64,000 bases of DNA from CBDCFV01 sp963664625 (lineage in GTDB: Bacteria; Chloroflexota; Dehalococcoidia; Lucifugimonadales; UBA3495): contig OY761541.1 in the NCBI GenBank assembly GCA_963664625.1, positions 1,364,001 to 1,428,000 of the forward strand, written 5' to 3'. The first letter of the stretch is position 1. The number at the start of each line of letters is the position of its first letter. The notes beneath the pieces were generated by a model. It ran no database searches, had not been told where the DNA came from, and saw only the letters and a list, made by a program, of their open reading frames with translations. Shown here piece after piece: positions 17,418 through 24,444 of the stretch. The position numbers and the translations under genes are program-made.

Positions 17418-18377
17418 ATGGCTACAATAAACTCGGTGCTGGGCCCGTTGGATACGGCGGACATGGGGTTTACTTTGCCCCATGAACACCTGATCGACTC
17501 ATCCGCCGGCATCCGATACACCTATCATGAACTGGAATTCCGCGACCAGGCCCTGGACATGGCCCTGGAGTCCTTTACCGAGGCCAAGAACGGCGGCGTC
17601 GACACCGTCGTCGAAGTTTCTCCCCTGGACCTGGGGCGTGACGTCGTCCTGATGAAAGAGGTGTCGGAAAAGACCGGGGTACAGTTCATTTGTTGCACCG
17701 GTTGCTGGCTGGACGTTCCGCGCAGCTTCTGGGGAAGGGACAAGGACTTCATCGCCGACCTGTGGGTGCGGGAGATCGAAGAGGGCATCGAGGGGACGGG
17801 AATAAAGGCCGGCATTATAAAGGTGGCCACCAGCGACCCGATTACCGAGAACGAGGAGTTGATGCTGCGAGCCTCGGCCAGGACCCACCTGCGCACCGGC
17901 GTTCCCATTACCACGCACACCCCGCCGGAGTCACGGATAGGCGAAGTACAGGTGCAAATCCTCAAAGAGGAGGGCGTTGAACCCCACAACGTATACGTGG
18001 GCCACATCAACCACACCCTCGACCCGGACTATCACCGTGAGTTGGCGCGCCTCGGCGTCTGGCTGGGATGGGACGTAAACAATCCCTTTGGCCGTCCCCA
18101 CCTGCCTCCTTGGCAAGAACGGACCGACTACCTCAAAGCACGGTTGGACGAGGGTATAGCTCCCAACATGATGCTGTCCCACGACTGGAACATAGTGCTG
18201 TCACGCTTGGGTTCGCCGGGAATGCCCAGCAGGGACCAGAACCCTGACGGCTACCTTTGGCTCAGCCGGGCCGTTATCCCCCGGCTGGTGGAGTCCGGGG
18301 TCCCGGGCACCGTTATCGACCGGATGATGATCGAGAACCCGAGGCGGTACTTTGAGGGTGTGCGCCCATCCGACTGA
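17418..18377 (+). CDS. Phosphotriesterase-family hydrolase
   Basis: A 319-residue TIM-barrel hydrolase of the phosphotriesterase family. The start at 17418 has GGAGGTG upstream and matches the usual N-terminus (INSVLGPLDTADMGFTLPHE). Metal ligands are visible: HEH in LPHEHLID, the bridging Lys in AGIIKVATS, His in PITTHTPPES, His in YVGHINHTLD and Asp in LSHDWN. Physiological members are mostly lactonases or esterases; organophosphate hydrolysis is rarely native. The gene is divergent from the M24 gene, with start codons about 175 bases apart, so the two could share a regulatory region. Substrate unknown. Confidence 0.87.
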   Translation: MATINSVLGPLDTADMGFTLPHEHLIDSSAGIRYTYHELEFRDQALDMALESFTEAKNGGVDTVVEVSPLDLGRDVVLMKEVSEKTGVQFICCTGCWLDVPRSFWGRDKDFIADLWVREIEEGIEGTGIKAGIIKVATSDPITENEELMLRASARTHLRTGVPITTHTPPESRIGEVQVQILKEEGVEPHNVYVGHINHTLDPDYHRELARLGVWLGWDVNNPFGRPHLPPWQERTDYLKARLDEGIAPNMMLSHDWNIVLSRLGSPGMPSRDQNPDGYLWLSRAVIPRLVESGVPGTVIDRMMIENPRRYFEGVRPSD

Positions 18378-18518
18378 CGGGCGCTTTCGCAGCAAGTGGC
18401 CCCGGCTTCCCGGTACATATATGTAGGGGCAACCCTTGTGGTTGCCCTGGTGGACACCTATACGATTCCGTCCCGATAAATTCAACCATCCCGATGTCAC
18501 ACGCCTGCCCCCGGCGTG

Positions 18519-18546
18519 ATTCCCGCCTGCACGGGAATGACGGGAA
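18519..18546. repeat. Dispersed palindromic repeat copy (divergent)
   Basis: ATTCCCGCCTGCACGGGAATGACGGGAA forms a small palindrome and resembles the family core found at 19449, 24233, 26891, 39794, 46731 and 62466. It lies in the 230-base gap between the phosphotriesterase-like and deacetylase genes; nothing else is seen in the gap. Confidence 0.65.
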
Positions 18547-18610
18547 GGGGGTGTCCGAATTGCGGCCCTTGGAAGCCTGTGATACATTTTCCACCGTAGG
18601 CGAGCGCGAT

Positions 18611-19429
18611 ATGAGAATACCGATTACAATGTGCCACGGAATCCGTCCGGTTGCCGCCGGAGCCCTCAGCAATCCCTTGACCGAAGAACGGTTCGACCTG
18701 CTGATGAGGACGGCGGCGGAGATGGGGTTCAACTCCATCAACTACGACCAACTCGCCGCTTGGCGGCAGGGGACGGCCGGCCTCCCGGAACGGCCCATAA
18801 TGATAGACTTCGACCATCCGGTCGTCTCCATGCGCCGGGAGGTCTATGAGACCCTGGAACGTTACGGGTTCAAGGGGAACCTGTTCATCTACACCTCGCC
18901 CTACGACCCGGACTATCCCCGTCCTCTGGCGTTGGCCCAAGCGCCAGAGCACATGCCTTGGTCCGAAATCCGTGAACTCCGCGACCTCGGCTGGCATATA
19001 GGCGCCCACACCATCAGCCATCCCAACCTGTCCAACCTGGCAGCGGAGGACCCCGACGGCGAGGTGCTGCGGGAAGAGTTGGACCGGTGCAACCGGGTGA
19101 TCGAAGAAAACCTCGGCTTTGTCCCGCAGGACTTCGCATTCACCGGCACCAGTTGGAGCAGCATCGCCGAGGATGAGGTCAAGAAACGGTACCGGTTCGG
19201 GCGGCTGTGGATCGTCGGCTCCGAGTACGAGGCCGACGGCAAGCCCATACGCTACGCCGAACTGGCAGGCTCCTCGGAACTCGACGAGGCCGACGGAGGC
19301 CCGCCCAACAGCAGCCGGTACATCACCGAACACACCGATCCCCACCGCCTGCCGTCCATGGAACTTCAGGCCCTCATCAACGACCCCGGCGCCTTCCGCC
19401 GGTACTTGGAAGGCGCGCTAGAAAACTAA
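18611..19429 (+). CDS. Polysaccharide deacetylase family protein (CE4-like)
   Basis: A 272-residue NodB-homology hydrolase. The catalytic Asp motif appears as IMIDFDHPV, the zinc-binding HxxxH as GAHTISHPNLS, and the later motif as DFAFTGTSWSSI. These match carbohydrate esterase family 4 enzymes that remove acetyl groups from sugars or, in the PuuE-type branch, act on ureido compounds. No signal peptide is present, so a cytoplasmic substrate is more likely than cell-wall glycan. The ATG at 18611 is picked at the domain boundary; its ribosome site is weak (GGCGAG). It is followed by the dipeptidase gene about 70 bases downstream on the same strand. Confidence 0.8.
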   Translation: MRIPITMCHGIRPVAAGALSNPLTEERFDLLMRTAAEMGFNSINYDQLAAWRQGTAGLPERPIMIDFDHPVVSMRREVYETLERYGFKGNLFIYTSPYDPDYPRPLALAQAPEHMPWSEIRELRDLGWHIGAHTISHPNLSNLAAEDPDGEVLREELDRCNRVIEENLGFVPQDFAFTGTSWSSIAEDEVKKRYRFGRLWIVGSEYEADGKPIRYAELAGSSELDEADGGPPNSSRYITEHTDPHRLPSMELQALINDPGAFRRYLEGALEN

Positions 19430-19448
19430 AGCCGCCGGCCCCCTTCCC

Positions 19449-19474
19449 GTCATTCCCGCAAAGGCGGGAATCTC
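19449..19474. repeat. Dispersed palindromic repeat copy
   Basis: The core GTCATTCCCGCAAAGGCGGG followed by AATCTC lies just 3' of the deacetylase gene and abuts the ribosome-binding site of the dipeptidase gene (AAGGAG at about 19484). Confidence 0.8.
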
Positions 19475-19497
19475 GCCGCCAGCAAGGAGTTGCCGTT

Positions 19498-20619
19498 ATG
19501 ACGCTCGGCCGTTTCAACTTTGTCAGCCAAGTAGGTCGCGTACCCTCCATGACTGTTCCCTTAGACAGGGAGCAGCAAACAAGGTTTGAACGCCTGATGG
19601 AAGAGTCGGTGATGATCGACCTCCATCAGCACCCTATGGTCCTGCCGGAAGATTTCAGCCAGTACTGGGAGTATCTACGCAGCGACAGCTACGTCTGGGG
19701 ATATGACGCGGTCCGGGAAGGCGGCTTCACCGCCGTCGGGACGGCCAACGTCTTTCGCGGCATGTTGCACACCAGCGAGATGTCCTTCATCCGCTTTTCC
19801 GACCTGTTGGACGAGATAAGCATGATGATTTCGGACATTTCCCGGCACGACGACGTCCTCCAAGTCAGCAACGCCGCGGAGATAGAGGCCGCCAAGCGGC
19901 AGGGCAAGGTCGGGTTCCTGCCTACTGTGGAGCACTTGGCCATCGGCAACGAGCTGAACCGGGTGGACGTGCTCTACAACGCGGGCATACGGCTGGCGGG
20001 CCTCACCTACAGCCGCAAGGCCTACATCGGCGACGGCATTTTCGAGCGCAACGACGGGGGACTCAGCGAGTTCGGAGTGGAAGTCGTTCAACGCATGAAC
20101 GAACTGGGCATGGTCGTCGACGTGTCCCACGCCTCGTTCCGCACTGCGATGGACGCCATCGAGGCGTCCGACACCCCGGTGACATTCAGCCACGACGGGT
20201 CATATACCCTAGCCAGCCACAGTTTGCAGGCCCGCAGGCTTCGTAAGGACGAGGAGTTGCTGGCCTGCGCCAGGAAGGGCGGCGTTATAGGCATCACGGC
20301 AGTGCCCAACCGGCTGAGCAACGACCCGGAGCAGAGCATCGAATCCGTACTGGACCACTATGACTACATGGTCAACCTGGTGGGCATCGACCATGTAGCC
20401 ATCGGCACCGACACCAGCATCGGCGACATGGTGGGCGTGGGCCAAGTGGTCATGGGCCGCACCGGCCCCACTCCCGCCCCCTACCTCAATGGCCTGGAGT
20501 CCCCCGCCGACGGCAAGAACATCATCCGGGGCCTCATATCCCGCGGCTACTCCGATGAGGACGTGAAGAAGATAGCCGGGGGAAACGCCCTGGCGTTTTT
20601 CAGGCGGATTATGGGGTAA
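19498..20619 (+). CDS. Membrane dipeptidase-like hydrolase (peptidase M19 family)
   Basis: A 373-residue protein of the renal dipeptidase family. Recognisable elements are the N-terminal metal motif (VMIDLHQHPMV, where the usual form is DGHND), the bridging Glu in FLPTVEHLAIG, His in VVDVSHASFRT, a second His in TFSHDGSYTLA (usually SHSxxR) and the conserved Asp in VAIGTDTSIGD. The changed first and fourth motifs suggest a substrate different from ordinary dipeptides. AAGGAG lies nine bases upstream of the ATG. It ends convergently with the SMC cassette about 110 bases away. Cytoplasmic, no signal peptide. Confidence 0.83.
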   Translation: MTLGRFNFVSQVGRVPSMTVPLDREQQTRFERLMEESVMIDLHQHPMVLPEDFSQYWEYLRSDSYVWGYDAVREGGFTAVGTANVFRGMLHTSEMSFIRFSDLLDEISMMISDISRHDDVLQVSNAAEIEAAKRQGKVGFLPTVEHLAIGNELNRVDVLYNAGIRLAGLTYSRKAYIGDGIFERNDGGLSEFGVEVVQRMNELGMVVDVSHASFRTAMDAIEASDTPVTFSHDGSYTLASHSLQARRLRKDEELLACARKGGVIGITAVPNRLSNDPEQSIESVLDHYDYMVNLVGIDHVAIGTDTSIGDMVGVGQVVMGRTGPTPAPYLNGLESPADGKNIIRGLISRGYSDEDVKKIAGGNALAFFRRIMG

Positions 20620-20731
20620 GCCAAACCATCTGCCCATTCCTGTCAGGCATCGTCCCATCGTGCTGGGGTTCTGTTCCAACACTTGGGCCACGGCCGTGAA
20701 ACACTGTCGAACCTATGAAGAGGCCAGTTGG

Positions 20732-21262
20732 TCAGCGGCCAACGATCTTACGTCCATTCAACGCCATTTGTCTCAGGTAACCGAATGTTGCCAACTCGAT
20801 TCGTCGGCACGCACCCTCAAGCAAATTAATATATTCACGTGTCCACTGGGCCGAGTATTCTTTGTCGCTAAGAGCCTCAAGCAAAATGTTTGGGCTAGGT
20901 GGCCTGTCCATCAACTTCTGGGCCGGCACTAAAATCCAGTATGGTGTGGGGACGCTGATAGCGAGCGCGTAATACCCTACCACATTAGGCACTTCCGTCA
21001 ACGACCTGAAGTCAGCTTCGGTCAATTGTCGAAGTCGCGCACGACCAACCTCCGCCTCTATCTCAAAGCGGAATTCTGTCCCATCTTTAACGGCAACTAT
21101 ATCGGGGTGTCCTGACTGGTTGACAGCGCAGATTTGATAATCCATTCCGATTAGTACATGTGCCGCCAGTCCCTGCACTCTGTATCCGAATTCGTTTGGC
21201 GGAACCGTTAACCTCAGTTGTTCCAAGCACTCGGCAGCACTTGCGATTGTATGGCTATCCAT
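20732..21262 (-). CDS. Unrecognised protein with PD-(D/E)xK-like core, third gene of SMC cassette
   Basis: A 176-residue soluble protein I do not recognise as a named family. It contains GHPDIVAVKDGTEFRFEIEA at about residues 50-70: a Pro-Asp on one strand and Glu-x-Glu on the next, the layout of a restriction-endonuclease fold with the usual Lys replaced by Glu. The ATG at 21262 overlaps the ATPase stop by eight bases (ATGGATAG), so translation is coupled; a TTG two codons earlier is possible. Base composition is clearly lower in GC than the flanking metabolic genes. The likely role is the effector or partner of the SMC-like ATPase in genome defence. That role and the nuclease fold are inference. 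Confidence 0.6.
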   Translation of the reverse strand: MDSHTIASAAECLEQLRLTVPPNEFGYRVQGLAAHVLIGMDYQICAVNQSGHPDIVAVKDGTEFRFEIEAEVGRARLRQLTEADFRSLTEVPNVVGYYALAISVPTPYWILVPAQKLMDRPPSPNILLEALSDKEYSAQWTREYINLLEGACRRIELATFGYLRQMALNGRKIVGR

Positions 21263-23348
21263 ACTCAATGTTTAGCTTCGGCCCGTTATGATACGACCAC
21301 TCGGTAGGCTCGATAATGACATACTCCCCAGCATCGAAGTGACACGGCAATAGTTCACGGAATCGTGCTGTCTCCTGGGATGCAACCACTAATTGAACAT
21401 ACCGGCCCAACTCAGCCAGACGTTCAATCAATATCCCGATGTGTTCTTCATCGAAAGCTCTGGTGGGGTCATCCAATAAGACCAGATACACCTCAGTAGG
21501 GGCGTCGTCCGTCTGGCTGAAAGCAAAATATGGTACCAGTTCCAGTGCACTCTCGGCTTGTCCGTTTAGCACGTCAGTGGGATGTCCCACTCCAGATGGG
21601 TCCTGACTACTGGCCACCCGCAACTCCAGTTTAGGTAACTTGTCCTTGTCAAGTTCCAGCCTGTCGTACCAAGGGTGTCTTGTCAGCGCGAGGAAAACTT
21701 GAGAAAGGTTCTCTGATACTCCAGGGATGCCTTCTTCGAGTCTTCCATTGAGGCAAGTTTCTACCGCTCGCCGTATCGTTCGCACGGATTCACCGAATGA
21801 AACCAAGTCTTGATATGCCCTGTTAACCTGTTCGAAACGATTCCGGGATTCCATAGCCCGGTCCAACCTCGCTTGGAGAGTATGGAAATTCGATTCTTGC
21901 CTCAGATTAGACAACCGTGCCTGTATCGAACTAAACCAGTCTTCTTGGCCCTCGACCTGAGCTTTGACGGATTCTTCTCGCTCTACACAGCGCTTGATCA
22001 CCTCCTCAAGATGCTCATTACTATACTGACCCTTGGGTAAGAGTTCTCCATCGTTGATAGCGTCAATGCGCGTTCTGAGAGCATTCGCCCTCTGCTCAAG
22101 CTTAGCTAATTCTCCCCGGCGCGTTGCAGCAACGCCTTCCAATTGCTCCACACTGGAGACTTTGGCCTCAAGCTCCGTTAGTTCCAAAGCATGGTCACCT
22201 GTTAACTGACTAGCTACATACCCAAGGGTTGATTCCAAATAGTCTCTCTGGTGTTCAGACTCGCAAACAGGACAAAGGACAGATTCCCCATCGCTGCGAC
22301 CAACGAGTTTTGCCGCATCTTCAACCACTCGATGCCTTAGAGCCATAGCTTCCGCTTTATCTTGCAACTCAGTGATCTTGCTCCGGAGTTCGTCCAGTGA
22401 CGTGCCGTCCAACTTATTATCAATTTGAGACTGCACCTCTTGAACTGCGCCTTTGTTCGTTGCAATCTCGTACCGCACACCGCGAAGGTCTTCCAACAGC
22501 CCCCTGATTTCGGTAATCTGTTTCACTTCGTTTTCTAGTTCGCTCTGGGCCTGACTGTTCTTCAAAGCACCATTCGCGTGGTCGATCAGGCCGTCTAGCG
22601 ACACTCCTGACAAAGACTCGGTTGATAGATTTCCGCTAACTTCGGCAATCAAGTCCTTGACCTTTTTTTCCGACTGGACGACCGATGGGGGTTGATTCCC
22701 TTCCCAAGGTGGCGAACTGGAAATTATTCCCCGTTGGTTCTCGATGAAACTGATTCGGCTATTTATCTCCTCACGAACGTCATTAAGTCTTTCTCCCAAG
22801 CTCTGCTCAGTTAGCGTTTGATCCACTAGAAACTCATCAATTTCACTGAGCAACGACCGAGGATGCGTAAGGCCTAGATGATTGAAGACGGTCCTCTCAA
22901 ATGGGGAAAGGTCTTGGGGTTGGCGACGGAGTGGAGCAGCCTGAGATGAAAATATGATGTACGTACCTTCTCCGGCATCCACGGAATCCAACTGCGGCAT
23001 AATGTCCCGAATAAGACGTTCCTGTCCTGACTCATCTGTGAGTGATGCGTCACTTCCCCCACTGATGCCCCGAATCAGTGTACGTCGCAGGTTCCAATGC
23101 TTTTCGTCGCGCGTTAGGGAAAGTATGACACGGCACGCAGATGCATAGCCGCGATTATCCACCACTTCGTTCGGTCTGCCAGTGGAACCAAACAATCCCC
23201 ATCGGATGGCTTCGATGATACTAGACTTCCCATTACCGTTTTGACCAAGTAGGAAGACGTGACGCCCTTTCAGATCAACTTCCTGGCGTGTTGTAAAACC
23301 CTTGAACCCTTCGACTGATACGCCTTGAATCCGGAATCCACTTGTCAT
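21255..23348 (-). CDS. SMC/Rad50-like ATPase with zinc hook
   Basis: A 697-residue ATPase of the Rad50/SbcC/SMC class. The N-terminal Walker A GQNGNGKSS is at residues 35-43. Two long coiled-coil arms follow, joined by a CPVC hook (Cys359 and Cys362) near the middle. The C-terminal half has a degenerate signature (LNGQAESALEL) and Walker B YLVLLDDPTRAF near residue 623, with a D-loop. At under 700 residues it is far shorter than SbcC or SMC, like the SMC subunits of defence systems such as Lamassu. It is the middle gene of a tight three-gene operon: 12 bases after the small first gene and overlapping the third. ATP-driven DNA-end or structure sensing is inferred from the family. Confidence 0.85.
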   Translation of the reverse strand: MTSGFRIQGVSVEGFKGFTTRQEVDLKGRHVFLLGQNGNGKSSIIEAIRWGLFGSTGRPNEVVDNRGYASACRVILSLTRDEKHWNLRRTLIRGISGGSDASLTDESGQERLIRDIMPQLDSVDAGEGTYIIFSSQAAPLRRQPQDLSPFERTVFNHLGLTHPRSLLSEIDEFLVDQTLTEQSLGERLNDVREEINSRISFIENQRGIISSSPPWEGNQPPSVVQSEKKVKDLIAEVSGNLSTESLSGVSLDGLIDHANGALKNSQAQSELENEVKQITEIRGLLEDLRGVRYEIATNKGAVQEVQSQIDNKLDGTSLDELRSKITELQDKAEAMALRHRVVEDAAKLVGRSDGESVLCPVCESEHQRDYLESTLGYVASQLTGDHALELTELEAKVSSVEQLEGVAATRRGELAKLEQRANALRTRIDAINDGELLPKGQYSNEHLEEVIKRCVEREESVKAQVEGQEDWFSSIQARLSNLRQESNFHTLQARLDRAMESRNRFEQVNRAYQDLVSFGESVRTIRRAVETCLNGRLEEGIPGVSENLSQVFLALTRHPWYDRLELDKDKLPKLELRVASSQDPSGVGHPTDVLNGQAESALELVPYFAFSQTDDAPTEVYLVLLDDPTRAFDEEHIGILIERLAELGRYVQLVVASQETARFRELLPCHFDAGEYVIIEPTEWSYHNGPKLNIEYG

Positions 23349-23360
23349 CTATCTCCACCC

Positions 23361-23561
23361 TTAGTCAACCAGATCGAGCAATCTCTCTACACGTTCCTTC
23401 AAGCCTTGCTGTTGACCATCAAGATGTCTCTTCGCGGCATCAGGGCCCCTGCGGTCAAATTCTTGTGAAATTGGTGTCCACAGGGAGCGAACTTCTTCTC
23501 TCTCCGACGCCAATTGCTTTCCAACTATTTCACTGAACTTAATCTCCTGTGACTCATCCAT
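23361..23561 (-). CDS. Small acidic/basic helical protein, first gene of SMC cassette
   Basis: A 66-residue protein with no recognised family. It starts MDESQEIKFSEIVGKQLASE and ends KERVERLLDLVD; charged and leucine patterns suggest one or two helices. The ATG at 23561 has GGAGG four bases upstream; a frame extension to 23615 lacks such a site. The next gene (the SMC-like ATPase) starts 12 bases after its stop, with GGTGGAG between. Small helical partners occur in several SMC-based defence operons, so it may be a regulatory or bridging subunit, but that is only context. Confidence 0.6.
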   Translation of the reverse strand: MDESQEIKFSEIVGKQLASEREEVRSLWTPISQEFDRRGPDAAKRHLDGQQQGLKERVERLLDLVD

Positions 23562-23841
23562 GTGCCCTCCCAAGTCAGAATTTTTAAATCCCGACCCTAT
23601 TATTTCGAGTAGCATAACAAGCTGCCTTGAAACCGGTCAATTTTGTGCTCAATTACACTGATATAACTTTGTCATCGACTCATGAATAAATCAAAAGGTC
23701 CACTGGGCTTGACTGCCGCTAACTACAATTGCGACAGCAGCATTAGATAGCAAGCGTCTTCTGCTGTTACAATTGCCCGATAGCCGGCCTGGGTGCGGCC
23801 ACACTCCACATTACCCTGTGAGCACCGATTGGAGGACGAAC

Positions 23842-24174
23842 ATGGCAATTTACCGAGTCTTCTCAGATCCCGACGGGGAGAGTCACATAGAGGACATTTC
23901 CCTTGAAGACCACCCCGAGTTGGGGTCTCTGCTGAACATATCCGAGGTGAAAGTCCAGGAGTTCGACGGGTCCCGCAACATGGACTTCCATCCCCTTGCG
24001 GAGCGTCGACTGATTGTTCACCTGTCGGGAGAGGTGGAGATAGGCGCCAGCGACGGCTCCAAGCGGGTGTTGCGCGCCGGGGACATCCGATTTATGGAGG
24101 ACACGTCGGGGAAAGGCCATACCCATCTGGACCTGTCCCCGAACGCGGCTGCCTACATTCTGCTTACGGATTGA
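23842..24174 (+). CDS. Cupin-domain small protein
   Basis: A 110-residue protein with a single small beta-barrel (cupin) domain. Strand-and-turn patterns typical of the fold are ERRLIVHLSGEVEIGASDGS, VLRAGDIRFMEDTSGKGHTH and a closing AAAYILL strand. Possible metal ligands are the two His of GKGHTHLDL and the His of MDFHPLAE. Such proteins bind small ligands or act as simple isomerases or oxygenases; function here is unknown. GGAGGA lies six bases before the ATG. It is monocistronic between the divergent SMC cassette and a repeat element. Confidence 0.72.
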   Translation: MAIYRVFSDPDGESHIEDISLEDHPELGSLLNISEVKVQEFDGSRNMDFHPLAERRLIVHLSGEVEIGASDGSKRVLRAGDIRFMEDTSGKGHTHLDLSPNAAAYILLTD

Positions 24175-24199
24175 CCGTCTTACCACCCATCCTGGCTTA

Positions 24200-24343
24200 G
24201 AGCCTATCTGAATAATCAAGTTGACACTTTCCGTCATTCCCGCAAAGGCGGGAATCCACTACCTGGCATACTGGACTCCCGCTTTCGCGGGAGTGACGAT
24301 GGGTAGCTTCGGGAGTGACGATGGGTGGTTTTCGGATAGGCCC
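24200..24343. mobile_element. MITE-like element carrying the dispersed palindrome
   Basis: A 144-base non-coding unit bounded by imperfect 13-bp terminal inverted repeats (GAGCCTATCTGAA at 24200-24212 and TTCGGATAGGCCC at 24331-24343) and flanked by TTA on both sides (24197-24199, 24344-24346), as if by a 3-bp target duplication. Inside are two opposed copies of the GTCATTCCCGC-type repeat (24233-24257 and about 24274-24298) plus a partial third. No transposase is encoded. Confidence 0.55.
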
Positions 24344-24444
24344 TTAACCTCCAAGGTCGCAAAGTTTCCTGAACGGCAACGAAACAAAACTTTGCGTTCC
24401 CGTCGCGCCCTGCGATGAAAAACTCTGCTCATGAGGACATGAAG

